A DNA stretch of 64,000 nucleotides from Sequoia sempervirens (GCA_007258455.2 VDFB02047230.1:156585118-156649117), one strand, 5' to 3'. Shown: positions 12,530 to 25,400, counted from the stretch's first letter. Notes: a model not told the origin generated them from the sequence alone. Numbers and translations are program-made.

Positions 12530-12592
12530 TCTTGTCCTGTCTTATGTTACTAGTCTTTTATGGTATTGGGAAAATCCTAAGGTTGGGGTTTT
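12530..12592 (+). repeat. Short fragment of the X 5' flank fused to satellite
   Basis: GGAAAATCCTAAGGTTGGGG and its left context match the reverse complement of about 10,100-10,190. The match ends at GTTTTGTCTTTG and satellite follows at once. The join falls at a different point of the flank from the one at 10,207. Confidence 0.6.
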
Positions 12593-14417
12593 GTCTTTGA
12601 TTGAATCCCTCTATCTCTCTCCCTTCTACCCATAACCCCAAACCCTAAACCCTTAACCCTTAAACTCCAAACCCTTAAACCCTCTACCCTCTACCCTCTC
12701 TCCCTCTCTCTATCAAGTCTCTCCCTCCTACGCTCTCTCCCTCTCTTAGGTCTTTATATATCTCTCACTCACTCCCTCTATGTGTCTCCCCTCTACCCTT
12801 AAACCTTAAACCCTAAACCCTTAACTGTAAACCTTAAACCCTCTACCCTCTACATTTAACCCTCTACCCCATATCTCTCTCCCAGTCCTGCCCTCTTTCC
12901 CTCTCTCTCTCAAGTCTCACCCTCCTAGGCCTTATGCCTCTCTCTCTCTTATCTCCCTCCCCTCTACCCTTAACCCTCTACCTTCTACCCTCTACCCTTA
13001 ACCCTCTACTCTCTATCTCTCTCCCACTCCCTCCCTCTCTCTCTCACTGAATCCCTCTATCTCTATCCCCTCTACCCATAACCCTAAACCCTTAAAACCT
13101 CTACCCTCTACCCTTAATCTTGTCTCCCTCTATCTCTCTCCCACTCCCTCCCTCTCTCTCTATCAATTCTCTCCCTCCTAGCACCACTCCCCCTCTCAAG
13201 TCACTCTCTCTCTCTCACTCACTCAGTCACTCTATCTCAAGTCTCTCCCTGCTACCCCCTCTCCCTCTCTTAGGTCTCTCTCTCACTCACTCACTCACTC
13301 CCTCTATCTCTCTTCCACTCCCTCCCTCTCTCTCTCTCTCAAGTATCTTCAATATCCTACCCCATCTCCCTCTCTTAGGTCGCTCTCTCACTCACTCCCT
13401 TGATCTCTATACCCTTAATCGTAAACCCTAAACCCTTAAACCCTCTAACCTCTACCCTTAACCCTCCCTTCCTTTATCGATCTCTCTCTCTCAAGTCTCT
13501 CCCTCCTAGCACCACTCCCTCTCAGGTCTCTCTCTCTCTCACTCACTCACTCTATCTCAAGTATCTCAGGTCTCTCTCTCTCACTCCTTCACTCACTCTC
13601 TCAGGTCTTTCTCTCACTCCCTCCCTCTCTCTCTCTCTCAAGTCTCTCCATCCTACCCCCTCTCCCTCTCTTAGGTCTCTCTCTCACTCACTACTCCCTC
13701 TATCTCTCCCCTTTAACCCTAAACCCCAAACCCTTAAACCCTCTACCCTCTACCCATAACCCTCCCTTCCTTTATCTCTCTCTCTCTCTCTCTCTCAAGT
13801 CTCTCCCTCCTAGCACCACTCCCTCTCTCTCAGGTCTCTCTCTCCCTCACTCACTCACTCTATCTCAAATATCTCCCTCCTACCCCTTCTCCCTCTTAGG
13901 TATTTCTCTCACTCACTCACTCCCTCTATCTCTCTCCCTCCACCCTTAACCCTAAACCCTTAAAACCATCTACCCTCTACCCTTAACCTCCCTCCCTCTA
14001 TCTCTCTCCCCCTCCCTCCATCTCTATCTCAAGTATCTTCAATATCCTACCCCCTCTCCCTCTCTTAGGTCTCACTCACTCACTCACTCCCTCTATCTCT
14101 CTCCCCTTAACCCTAAACCCTTAAACCTTAAACCCTATACCCTCTACCCTTAACCCTCCCTTCCTTTATCTCTCTCTCTCTCTCTCATGTCTCTCCCTCC
14201 TAGCACCACTCCCTCTCTCAGGTGTCTCTCTCACTCACTCACTCACTCACTCACTCTATCTCAAGTCTCTCCCTCCTACCCCTTCTCCCTCTCTTAGGTA
14301 TTTCTCTCACTCACTCACTGCCTCTATCTCTCTCCCCTCCACCCTTAATCCTAAACCCTTAAACCATCTACCCTCTACCCTTAACCCTCCCTCCCTCTAT
14401 CTCTCTCCCACTCCCTC
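12593..14417. repeat. CT-rich/CCCTAAA composite satellite, block 3 (left half)
   Basis: This is the complement of blocks 1 and 2, with CTCTCTCTC tracts, CACTCACTCACTC, CCCTAAACCC and CCCTCTACCCTCTACCC. CTAGCACCACTCCCTCTC recurs near 13.18, 13.51, 13.81 and 14.20 kb, giving a higher-order spacing of about 300-400 bp. The block is split by the Gypsy element and continues at 25,874. Proline/serine/leucine-rich frames here are low-complexity artefacts. Confidence 0.85.
14413..14417. other. Target-site duplication, left copy (CCCTC)
   Basis: CCCTC sits directly before the 5' LTR and again directly after the 3' LTR at 25,874-25,878. In CT-rich DNA a 5-bp match is weaker evidence than usual, but both copies abut the exact LTR ends. 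Confidence 0.75.
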
Positions 14418-15884
14418 TGTGACGTCTCAATCCTGATGCAGGTTAATTTTTGGCTTTGTGTGGATTTGTTACATGTTTTGTTGTGCTTGATAGAGTAATG
14501 ATTAATATTATGATATTTTGGCATGGAGATAAATGAAAGTGTTTATTTAAATTATGAAAAGTTGAAAAGTATTGAATGTGTTTTATTTTGAAAATGAAGC
14601 AAAATAGAGTAGAAACATTTTTATTAATGTAATGCATTGGTTTATTTATACCTTGACGTGATACTAATTCAATTATTGTTGTGTACTTGAGTGCACTTGA
14701 GTTGTAGGAAGTCGAAGACCAAGGGTGTGATTAAGGAGAGGTGATTAGCATCTTGACAGGACAAAGTAGGAAGATCTCTCGATCACACACACACACTTAG
14801 TTTCATATAGACTGCATTTAGGAATGCCTAACTTTTGTGTGTTTGTTTTGAAGTATTTGAAAATTAAATAATAATTAGTAAATTAAATAGAATAAAGCAT
14901 GATAAAATAAAGGATTACATTTAAATATAGTTAATTATAGATTTTTGATTTAAATACTCATGCATTCTACTCTTCTTGTATTTTGTGTTACTCTTTGCGT
15001 TAATAAGTTAACCATTAGTTATAAGATATTTATTCTTTTTTATTATTGAGTAAATATTTTAAAAAGGATATTTACATGTAATTGAATTAAAAATTATTAT
15101 TAATTTTAAAATAGATTTCAAGATTAGGGTAGGAAATGGTAAATGTAAAAGCAATTTTAAATAGGGAAGTGAGTTCCCAATAAGGTAACGGTTATTGAAA
15201 ATAATCTTGAAAACAAGCTCTGCAATTTTGTTGTAATGCCTGCCAAGCAAATGCTGAATCTTTTAGAATAGTTTGTTGAGAGTAAATCTTGGGTAGATAG
15301 TGGAAAGATAGACAGTTGGAAAAGCATCAGGAAAGAAGGAAGAAGAAGAAGCTTTCAAAGAGAAACCAGATTGAAGAGGAAAAAAGGAGAAGTTTATTGA
15401 AGAGCATCTTCAATCTCCAGCTGGAAGTGTAATTTACAGGTTTTCCTTTCTTTTTCACAAATCTTGTTGAAAAATGAAAATACTTATGAACAATTTGAAT
15501 TTAAAGTGTTTGAATTGTTTGCAAAAATAGTAAAAATCTGAGAAATATTTCATTCTTTGAGTGCATTGGAAGAATTTGCACAATTTCACTTCTTTCAGAT
15601 TGAGGTTTTTGTCCCTATGTTACTATGGTTCATATATTTCACTTTTGAATGCTAAATTCTTTATATTGAGACTCTAAACAAGTATATATATATATACCAC
15701 ACCTCTATTTTTTGTGTGCAAATCATATATATACGTATAATATACAATATATATATATAAAATATACAATATATATATTGAATTATTAAAGATTCTGACC
15801 TACTGCTTGGTCGGCTGAACAAGCGATTTTAGGAAGACTGTATTTGTTTATTTTCTTTTAAATGAAATGTTGGGGAATAAAATT

Positions 15885-16015
15885 CCTAGCCCCCTCCACA
15901 ATGGAAGGGGCAGCACTGTGAGAGGGAAGCGCACTCCACAGGAAAAGGCCTGTGGAGGAGGCGCTGCCTCCTCACAGGCAATGCCTTCCCTTGTGGGGGA
16001 GGCGTCAGCCTTAAA
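15885..16015. other. GC-rich hairpin block inside the 5' LTR
   Basis: In an otherwise AT-rich LTR this segment is strongly GC-rich. CTCCACAGG (15,934-15,942) pairs perfectly with CCTGTGGAG (15,949-15,957) around a 6-base loop. Further GCCTCCTCACA and TGTGGGGGAGGC arms lie downstream. The 3' LTR has the same block at about 23,940-24,066, with one mismatch in the first stem. It may be a regulatory or packaging RNA structure. Confidence 0.55.
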
Positions 16016-16660
16016 CCTTGCACAGAACAGTATACATTTGTTTATATTTTGAATTTTTTTTATTCGAAAGTTGTTGTGCGCCTAGCGCTGAATGGTGAAT
16101 GAAAAGTATTTAAATATAAATAACAATATGTATATATATATATTCATATTGACATTTGAAACTCTGTTTTTCCATAGAAAATGTATCTATCTGCTAGTGG
16201 AAAAAAACATAGAAAATGTATATGATAAATTTTATTTATATATATAAATATAGATATATGTATGGTAATATACACACAAGTATATATTTATATACTTGGC
16301 ATAAATACCATAGTTAGCAACAAGAAACATTACTTATTTCAATGGTATTAAATAGGTAAACACACTTGAGTATATACAAACAACCAAAAGCCTACTTTGC
16401 ATTAATGTATTTATGGTTATAGTGTAAATAATTATACAGATCTGTATAGTAAACTTTAAGTTTCAAAAGTCAAATCTTAGAAAAGTAGCAGATTAAATCC
16501 ACAAAAATAACCTTGTGTACAGTAGCAAACTTGAATTTAAACGCAATGTGGTTATTTACATTGTTTAGTTTTTCTAAAACCACCAAATTTCTGAATATTG
16601 ATGCATTGTATGAGTTATCTTTTATCTTTTCTGAATTTAGGACAAGCTTAAGATGAAACT

Positions 16661-16951
16661 TTGAAACAAAAAGAGACTATTGTAAACATAGTCAAAATTA
16701 GTGAATTTTTTGAAAAGAGTGGTTTTATTTTTGCTAAAACTATCAAAATTCTTAGCTGTGATCAAACTATTTTAGAAAATAGAATTGGAGCTGAATTTAT
16801 TTTGCATGATAAACTCACTTGGACTTGTACAAGGAAACTTTATTTACTGAATGCATGCATGAGAGCTATTCTGACAAACTTTGAGAAAACCTTGGAAAAT
16901 GATGAAATTTATTTGAAAATAGAAATGTGTAAAAATCAAATGAGAAATTAG
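16661..16951 (+). other. Short open frame inside the LTR, function unknown
   Basis: This is a 96-codon frame, lysine- and isoleucine-rich, with the pattern KISEFFEKSGF...DQTILENRIGAEF...CTRKLYLLNA. The 3' LTR carries the same reading near 24.72-25.01 kb, broken by stops at two places. No family is recognised. It could be the remains of an LTR-carried gene, or chance. The frame is open in one LTR only. Confidence 0.3.
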
Positions 16952-17813
16952 ATGGAAAATGCATTATTTACAGTATTTTGAGAAACTTTCGGGACAGGAT
17001 GCCGAAGGTGGACCCACAGAGACGGTAGTTTTACTTTTTCTAAAACTATCACTTATTTTATTTATGCTTGGCCAAGCACTTGCACCATTGAAATAGATGG
17101 AATTAAAATCCTAGAACTAAATGAATATAGGTTTCTGCCACCTCCTGTTTGCAATAAATATGTGATTCTCATGTTAGGAATGCATATAGGCATCAGGCTT
17201 GCATTGAGAGTTTCCTCCTGCATTGTTGTTTCAGGTTGCTAGGCTCCTCGTGCAGGGCTGGGTATTTCTTCGAGTTAGGAAGAAACCCGGGGAAGTATTG
17301 TACTTCGTGGTTGGGTGGAAAAGGCACCTTAATCACACTCTTGGCCCAACTTGCAAGAAGACCAGTGGTGTCATGGCAGTTGAGGTTCAAAGATTTATAT
17401 GTTATAAATGTAATCATGTAATATTTGGAATGGCTTGAAAAGCCCACTTGCAAATGTAATTTTATTTGTAATTCAACATTGTAACATTGAAATAGATGTA
17501 TTGAAAAGAAAGATTTGATGTAACATTGAAATAGATGTACTAATTGAAAGTTAGTGATGTAATGGAAAACTTGAGAAAATTTATGGAAACTCATTGATAT
17601 GCAAATGGAAATCATAAATGTATCATTGCAATGATCCTTTTTATTAATTAAATTTACTTCTTTGCATACATGGAATGAGATTTATTTAGAATTTATCTTT
17701 TTAGCAATGATGGAAAGACCATGACATATGCATCCTTTTTTTTACTATCTTTGGAATGTACTAAGTTTGGTAATTGTGTGGTTAAATGAACATAAATTTT
17801 TGAATGCTACATT

Positions 17814-17832
17814 TTGTTATCAGAGTAGCAAG
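17814..17832 (+). promoter_or_regulatory. Primer-binding site, probably for initiator tRNA-Met
   Basis: TTATCAGAGTAGCAAGG starts a few bases after the 5' LTR and resembles the plant consensus TGGTATCAGAGC that pairs with initiator tRNA-Met. Some mismatches reflect decay. Confidence 0.7.
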
Positions 17833-17893
17833 GTTCAACTCTAGGACCTATGCCTAATTACGCTTGATGTTATGTTTTGCCAAGGTAACCCTA

Positions 17894-18985
17894 ATGGAGG
17901 GTAGGTATTATCAGAGGGAACGGGCAAGAGGATCTCGTGGTGATCCCAATGATAAGTTGGATCAGATTTTGGCCATATTGAGTAGGCAAGAGGCCAGGAT
18001 TGATAACCTTGAGTAGGTAAGACAAACTGGGCCAACAAGTTCTGAACCTGGTCAGAGTGAAAACATCAGGAATGAACCAAATGGAGAAAACTCTAAGATT
18101 GAAAAGAATCAAAGTAAGCTAACTAAGGTAGCTGAGGAATTGGGTAAGGACCTCAAGAAGGTGGTGCCACCCAAGTTTGATGGTAAATCTTTTGGTGATG
18201 GGGTAGAGGCCTAGATTATTGAAATGGAGAGGTACTTTGCTCTTCATAACCTATTTGAGGAAACTAAGGCAGAATGGGGATCCTACCAACTCACTGGTGA
18301 GGCTGCTACATGGTGGGAGAATGAAAGGGCTGATAAACAATTTTTGCCTGGCAAGGTAACATGGGAACAATTTTTGTATATTTTTAGGAAGAGGTGCCTT
18401 CCACAATCTTATTTTGATAAGAAAATGATAGAATTTCAGGTGCTCATTCAAGGAGGAATGACATTGATATAGTATTGGGAAAAATTCTCTCAATTTCTTA
18501 AGTACGTACCTCAATACTAGCATGATGAGAGGTTTCGTATTCAGAAATTCATTCTTGGGCTTAGGCCTCAAATCAGAAATGAGGTGGATATGCATAAACC
18601 AACTACCATGGATGAAGCCTTTGAATTGGCACTCTTATAGGAACATAAAATGCAACAAGTTGTAAACTACAAAAAAAGTAGGGAAGCCAAGTATGGCAAT
18701 AAGAAGTTCCAAGGAAATCGCCAAGGAAACAATAGCCAGGGAAATCAGAGCAATTAGGGAAACCAAAGCAATAATAACAGGTAGATCAAAAATTTGAAAA
18801 GGGGTGGTAGTCCACAAAACCGTAATGATGGAAACCAAAATAACAATAAGAAGGCTAATTTCAATCAAAAGAATGACAATAACAAGAGGGATTTTTCTAA
18901 CAGGCCTAAGGAACCTCATGGAGGTTTCTATACTTGTGGAGGTGAGCATTACACCAATGTGTGCCCTCAGAGGGTTAATAGATAG
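17894..18985 (+). pseudogene. gag: Gypsy gag (capsid/nucleocapsid), decayed
   Basis: It starts at ATG in MEGRYYQRERARGSRGD. The capsid core is recognisable from VPPKFDGKSFGDG, the WGSYQLTGEAATWWENER block and FRKRCLPQSYF. The C-terminus is Asn/Gln/Lys-rich and ends in a single zinc-knuckle remnant, TCGGEHYTNVC, in which the first cysteine has become phenylalanine. About nine in-frame stops occur, nearly all TAG, many where related proteins have glutamine. It formerly packaged the element RNA. Confidence 0.85.
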
Positions 18986-19063
18986 AACAACAAGAATCAA
19001 CATCATATTCATGCGGCGGTTGACAATCACCAAGAAAATTATCAATCCACTTCTATCTAGCTT

Positions 19064-19459
19064 TTGGGTAAACTTTTTGGAACTCTTGTTTCTATTTTGA
19101 TTGATACTGGTGCCACTGATAGTTTTGTGGATCCTCGTGTTATATCTAAATTATTATTTAGATTGGGCTATATGGAAAATTCATGGAAAGTTCAGTATGG
19201 GAACCGGGTAGAGAGGAAGGTAGAGCAATGCCTGTTTTGTAGTGAACTTGAACTCCCTAGACTCAAAACACAAGTTAATTTGTATGTAGCACCATTTGGA
19301 TCTTATGATGTGATTTTAGGGATAAATTGGCTTTCTGAACATAAGGCCCTTGTGGATTGTGAAGATAAAACAATAAGGTGTCTTGATGATCAAGGTAAAC
19401 ATGTAGAGATTTGTGGTGTAAAAAGGTCTTTGGAACTTAGGCAAGTTTCAGCCATGTAA
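19064..19459 (+). pseudogene. Gypsy aspartic protease domain
   Basis: The catalytic triad is intact in LIDTGATDSFVDPRV. The flap and C-terminal part follow, and the domain closes with YDVILGINWLSEH, typical of plant Gypsy retropepsins. The frame is open for 131 codons, but it is part of a broken polyprotein and is closed off by TAA at both the family-typical linker and the next segment. Confidence 0.88.
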
Positions 19460-19559
19460 TTAAAGAAGGCAAGCTGAAGGGGATGCACTATTTATGGAAT
19501 AAAGGTCAAGGACCTTGATTAGACAGAATCATCAGTTAATGAACATCCTATTCTAAAAT

Positions 19560-20991
19560 AATTTGAGGATGTTTTCCCTGAAGAGCTAATTGAGCTACCG
19601 CCTAAGCATGTAATTGATTTTTCAATTGATTTGATACCAGGTGCGGAACCTCAGTCCAAATCCCCCTATAGGATGAACACGATGGAGTTATATGAGCTAA
19701 AAGCTCAATTGGAGGAATTATTGAAACATGGTTTCATTAGACCAAGCGTGTCACCTTGGGGAGCTCCTGTTATATTTTTGAAGAAGAAGGATGGGACCTT
19801 GAGGTTATGCATTGATTACAAGATGCTTAACAAGGTAACTATCAAGAATAAATACATGCTTTGCCATATTGATGATTTGTTTGACAAGCTAAAAGATTCC
19901 AAGGTATTCTCTAAAATAGATCTGAGATTGGGGTACCATCAGTTGAGGTTAAATGATGAAGATATTCACAAGACTGCATTCAGGACAAGTTACGAGCACT
20001 ATGAATTCACAGTGCTTCCATTTGGGTTAACCAATGCCCCTACAACCTTCATGAATCTAATGAAAAGTGTTTCTAGGACTGTTTGGATAATTTTGTTTTA
20101 ATCTTCCTTGATGATATCTTGATATATTGAAATTCAGAGGAAGAGCATGAGAAGCATGTGAGGATAGTATTGCAGTGGTTGAGGGAACATAAGTTGCATG
20201 GAAAAATGTTCAAATGTACCTTTTTCCGATATCAGGTGCATTATTTGGGACATGTTATTTCAACAGAAGGGATAGCCATGGACCTAAATAAGATTAAGGA
20301 AATCTTAGATTGGCCAGCACCGCAAAATTTTTCAGAAGTTCGAAGCTTTATGGGACTTACAGGGTATTACAGGAGATTTGTGGAAGGGTTCTCGACAATA
20401 GCATCACCCATTACCGCACTCCAGAAGAAGGGAAATAAATTTGAGTGGAGTGACAGGTGTGAGAAAGCTTTTCAATTGCTAAAAGAGAAGCTTACTTCTA
20501 CACCTATTCTAGTTGTTCCTAACCCAAATGGTCATTTTACAGTGATTACTGATGCATTAGGAGAAGGGGTTGGAGCCATTCTCATGTAGGAAGGACAAGT
20601 GGTGGCATATGAATTGAGAAAGTTGAAGCAACATGAGTTAAATTATGCGCCACATGATTTAGAGTTGGCAGCCATAGTTCATGCCCTTTAGATGTGGAGA
20701 CACTATCTCTTGGGTAAGACCTTTGAATTAAAAACTAATCATGCTAGATTATAGTACATCTTTACTCAACCCAACCTAAATGCTCGTCAAAGGTGATGGT
20801 TGGAATTTTTGAGTGAATATGATTTTGGAATTGAGTACATTAAAGGGAAGGAAAATAGGGTAGTATATGCCTTGAGTAGGAGAAGACATTTAGCAGCCAT
20901 GGTTACCATAAAATCTAGTTTCAAAGAGCAGGTGGTTCAGGCTTTATCTAGGGATGAGCAGTATGAAAGGGTGAAACAAGCCCTAGAGTAG
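19560..20991 (+). pseudogene. pol: Gypsy reverse transcriptase and RNase H, decayed
   Basis: The RT begins at [14 protein letters not shown] and has the [20 protein letters not shown] entry, [39 protein letters not shown] and the catalytic FLDDILIY. A one-base loss near 20,080 puts the catalytic motif in another frame, and a TGA follows it. The RNase H connection GYYRRFVEGFS and the start VITDALGEGVGAILM are clear. RNase H then has TAG stops near LMxEGQ, ALxMWRHYL and RLxYIFTQ. It would once have copied element RNA into DNA. Confidence 0.9.
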
Positions 20992-20999
20992 GATCCTTC

Positions 21000-22347
21000 A
21001 AATCGTAGATTTGCAGGATATGTATTTGAGTCTGATGGACTCTTGAGGTTCCAGGGTCATATGTATATTCCTAACTCTGCAGGGTTGAGAGAGTTGGTGC
21101 TAGAGGAATTCCATAATGCGCCTTACTCAAGACACCCTAGTGTGACTAAAATGGTTGAGGGACTCAAGCCTCTATATTTCTGGCCAGGACTCAAAAGAGA
21201 TGCTATTGCATTTATAGCTCGATGTTTGGAATGCCAGTGAGTTAAGGCTGAGCATGTACATCTGACAGGACTTTTATATCCTCATAGGGTGCTAGAATAT
21301 AAGTGGTAGGTGATAACTATGGACTTTATTCAAGGTTTGCCGATGTTTAGGAATCGACATGATACCATCCTAGTTGTGGTGGATAAATTGACTAAGGTAG
21401 CCCATTTCATTCCTGGGAACCTCAAGGATGGTTCAATGGTTTTGGCGAGGAAATTTGTACAAGAAATCTTCCAACTGCATGGAGTACCAGAGGTGATCAT
21501 TTCAGATCATGACACTCGGATGACTTCTAGATTTTGGACTACTCCAAATTCTTCCCTGGGAACTAAATTGAATTTCAGTTCAGCATATCATCTTTAGACT
21601 GATGGCCAGTCTGAGAGGGTGAATTAGATTGTGGAGGATCTCCTCTGAATGTATTGTATGGAGCAGCAACACAAATGGGAGTATATACCTTTGGTGGAGT
21701 TTGCTTACAACTCTTACCACGCCTCTTTGGGTATTGCACCGTTCAAGGATCTATATGGACATACATGCCAAACACCCATCAGTTGGGATAGGGTTGAGGA
21801 CAGGATTGTGATTGGACCCAAAATGTTGAGGGAAATGGAAGACCAAATGAGGCTTATCAAAGAAAAGCTTAAGCAAGCTTCAGATCGATAGAAGAGTCTT
21901 GCAAACAAGAATAGAACTTTTAGACAATTCTCTGCAGGAGACAAGGTCTTTTTGAGAGTTCGACCACATAAGAGTTCAATCTCTTTTGGCAAGAACTCAA
22001 AGCTTGTCCCTAGGTTTGTTGGGCCTTTTGATGTTTTGGAGGTGATTAATCTGGTTGCTTACAGGCTAGCTCTGCCACCAGCTCTATCCTGGATCCATAA
22101 TGTTTTTCATGTCTCGGTGCTTAAGCCCTACCATCCAAATGTAGCTCATATTCTTGACTAGCATGCATTGTAGGTACATGACCCAGGAGTGATGCAGGTG
22201 GAGCTCATCAGGATACTGGAAGAGCACAACTTTAAGTTGCAGAATAGGGACATTATGCAGTATAGGGTCCAGAGGGACAAATACTCTGAGGATAATGCCA
22301 CTTGGGAGAATGCTGAGGACATTAATAGAGCTTTTCCTCATTTATGA
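21000..22347 (+). pseudogene. pol: Gypsy integrase with chromodomain-like tail, decayed
   Basis: The zinc-binding HHCC region is present in HPSVTKMVEGL...RCLECQ. The catalytic D, D and E positions lie in TMDFIQGLP, IISDHDTRM (usually SDRD) and the GQSERVN-VEDLL region. The C-terminal part has GDKVFLRVRPHK, KLVPRFVGPFDVLE and FHVSVLKPYHP. The last 60 residues end with a chromodomain-like ATWENAEDINRAFPHL before TGA at 22,345. TAG or TGA stops replace expected Gln or Arg at many places. A chromodomain would have steered insertion toward particular chromatin, which suits its location in satellite. Confidence 0.88.
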
Positions 22348-22454
22348 TCATAGCATATTTATTCTTTTTCTTTCTTTTAGAGACTTATGATACACTGATG
22401 CTTCAAATTTCGTTCTGTGGTTTGTAATAAGACATCAAGACGATATCTCTTCCT

Positions 22455-22466
22455 AGTGGGGAAGGA
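22455..22466 (+). promoter_or_regulatory. Polypurine tract of the Gypsy element
   Basis: AGTGGGGAAGGA directly precedes the 3' LTR start TGTCAAGTC, the expected place for plus-strand priming. Confidence 0.85.
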
Positions 22467-25400
22467 TGTCAAGTCTCAATCCTGATGCAGGTTACTTTTT
22501 GGCTTTGTGTGGATTTGTTACGTGTTTTGTTGTGCCTGATAGAGTAATGATTAATATTATGATATTTTGGCATGGAGATAAATGAAAGTGTTTATTTAAA
22601 TTATGAAAAGTTGAAAAGTATTAAATGCGTTTTATTTTTAAAATGAAGCAAAATAGAGTAGAAACATTTTTATTAATGTAATGCATTGCTTTATTTATAC
22701 CTTGATGTGATACTAATTCAATTATTGTTGTGTGCCTGAGTGCACTTGAGTTGTAGGAAGTTGAAGACCAAGGGTGTGATTAAGGAGAGGTGATTAGCAT
22801 CTTGATAGGACAAAGCAGGAAGACCTCTCGATCACACACACACACTTAGTTTCATATAGATTGCATTTAGGAATGTCTAACTTTTGTGTGTTTGTTTTTA
22901 AGTATTTGAAAATTAAATAATAATTAGTAAATTAAATAGAGTGAAGCATGATAAAATAAAATATTACGTTTAAATATACTTAATTATAGATTTTTGATTT
23001 AAATACTCATGCATTCTACTCTTCTTGTATTTTGTGTTACTCTTTGCATTAATAAGTTAACCATTAGTTATAAGATATTTATTCTTTTTTATTATTGAGA
23101 AAATATTTTAAAAAGGAGATTTACATGCAATTGAATTAAAAATTATTATGAATTTTAAAATAGATTTCAAGATTAGGGTAGGAAATGGTAAATGGAAAAA
23201 CAATTTTAAATAGGGAAGTGAGTTCCCGAGAAGGTAACAGTTCTTGAAAATAATCTTGAAAATAAGCTCTGCAATTTTGCTGTAATGCCTGCCAAGCAAA
23301 TGCTGAATCTTTTAGAATAGTATGTTGAGAGTTAATCTTGGGTAAATAGTGGAAAGATAGAGAGCTGGAAAAGCATCAGGAAAGAAGGAAGAAGAAGAAG
23401 CTTTCAAAGAGAAACCAGATTGAAAAGAGGAAAAAAGAAGAAGTTGATTGAAGAGAATCCTCAATCTCCAGTTGCAAGTGTAATTTATAGGTTTTCCATT
23501 CTTTTTCACAAATCTTGTTGAAAAATGAAAACACTTCTGAAGAATTTTATTGTAAAGTGTTTGAATTGTTTGCAAAAACAGTAAAAATCTGAGAAATATT
23601 TCATTCTTTGAGTGCATTGGAAGAATTTGCACAATTTCAATTCTTTCAGATTGGGGTTTTTGTCCCTATGTTACTGTGGTTCATATATTTCACTTTTCAA
23701 TGCTAAATTCTTTATACTAAGATTCTGAACAAGTATATATAAATATATATATACCACACCTCTATTTTCTGTGTGCAAATCATATATATATGTATAATAT
23801 ACAATATATATATATATAATATACAATATATATATTGAATTATTAAAGACTCTGACCTGCTGCTTGGTCGGTTGAACAAGCGATTTAAGGAAGACTGTAT
23901 TCATTTATTTTCTTTTAAAAGAAATGTTGGGGAATAAAATTCCCAGGCCCCTCCACAATGGAAGGGGTGGTGCTGTGAGAGGGCAGTGCCCTCCACAGGC
24001 CAAGGCCCGTGGAGGAGGCGTTGCCTCCTCATAAGCAGTGCCTTCCCTTGTGGGGGAGGCGTCAGCCTTTAACCTTGCGCATAACAGTATACATTTATTT
24101 ATATTTTGAAATTTTTTTATTCGAAAGTTGATGTGCGCCCAACACTGACTGGTGAATGAAAATTATTTAAATATAAATAACAATATGTATATATATATGT
24201 ATATTTCATATTGACATTTGAAACTCTATTTTTCCATAGAAAATGCATCTCTCTACCAATGGAAAAAAAAATAGAAAATGTATATGATAAATTTTATTTA
24301 TATATATAAATATAGATATATGTATGGTCATATACACATAAGTATATATGTATATACTTGGCATAAATACCATAGTTAGCAACATGAAACATTACTTATT
24401 TCAATGGTATTAAATAGGTAAACACAGTTGAGTATATACAAATAGCCAAAAGCCTACTTTGCATTTATGTATTTATGGTTATAGTGTAAATAATTATACA
24501 GATCTGTATAGTAAAATTTAAGTTTCAAAAGTCAAATTTTAGAAAAGTAGCAGATTAAATCCACAAAAATAACATTGTGTACAGTAGCAAACTTGAATTT
24601 AAATGTGATGTGGTTATTTACATTGTTTAGTTTTTCTAAAACCACCAAATTTCTGAATATTGATGCATTGTATGAGTTATCTTTTATCTTTTCTGAATTG
24701 AGGAAAAGCTTAAGATGAAACTTTGAAACAAAAATAGACTATTGTAAACACAGTCAAAATTAGTGAATATTTTGAAAAGAGAGGTTTTCTTTTTGCTGAA
24801 ACTATCAAAATTCTTAGTTGTGATCAAACTATTTTAGAAAATAGAATTGGAGCTGAATTTATTTTGCATGATAAACTCACTTGGACTTGTACAAGGAAAC
24901 TTTATTTACTGAATGCATGAATGAGAGCTATTTTGACAAACTTTGAGAAAACCTTGGAAAATGATGAAATTTATTTGAAAATAGAAATGTGTAAAAATCA
25001 AATGAGAAATTAGATGGAAAATGCATTATTTACAGTATTTTGAGAAACTTTCGGGACAGGATGTCGAAGGTGGACCCACAGAGATGGTAGTTTTACTTTT
25101 TCTAAAACTATCACTTATTTTATTTATGCTTGGTCAAGCACTTGCACCATTGAAATAGATGGAATTAAAAGCCTAGAACTAAATGAATATAGGTCTCTTC
25201 AACCTCCCGTTTGCAAGAAATATGTGATTCTCATGTTAGGAATGCATATAGGCATCAAGCTTCCATCGAGAGTTCCCTCTTGCATTGTTGTTTCAGGTTA
25301 CTAGGTTCCTCGTGTAGGGCCAGGGATTTCTTCGAGTTAGGAAGAAACCCGGGGAAGTATTGTACTTCGTGGTTGGGCAGAAAAGGCACCTTAATCACAC

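Larger units (their letters stand above)
14418..17811 (+). repeat. 5' LTR of the Gypsy element
   Basis: It begins TGTGACGTCTCAATCC and ends GCTACA, giving the standard TG...CA ends. It is collinear with 22,467-25,873 over its whole length. It is unusually long for a Gypsy LTR. It holds a TA-rich tract near 15.68-15.79 kb, a GC-rich hairpin block near 15.9 kb and a short open frame at 16.66-16.95 kb. Transcription should start inside it, but I could not place a clear TATA box. Confidence 0.92.

Noticed and set aside
13120..13759. Overlapping open frames in the CT satellite
   Set aside because: Same artefact: repeats of CTC and CCCTAAA translated as Ser/Leu/Pro strings.
12593..14417. A true chromosome end or simple interstitial telomere
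   Set aside because: The CCCTAAA words are degenerate, short and embedded in CT tracts with an ordered longer unit, and unrelated DNA lies on both sides.
15867..16052. Gly/Ala-rich frame across the GC-rich LTR block
   Set aside because: Arises from the hairpin block; the 3' LTR copy does not conserve the reading.
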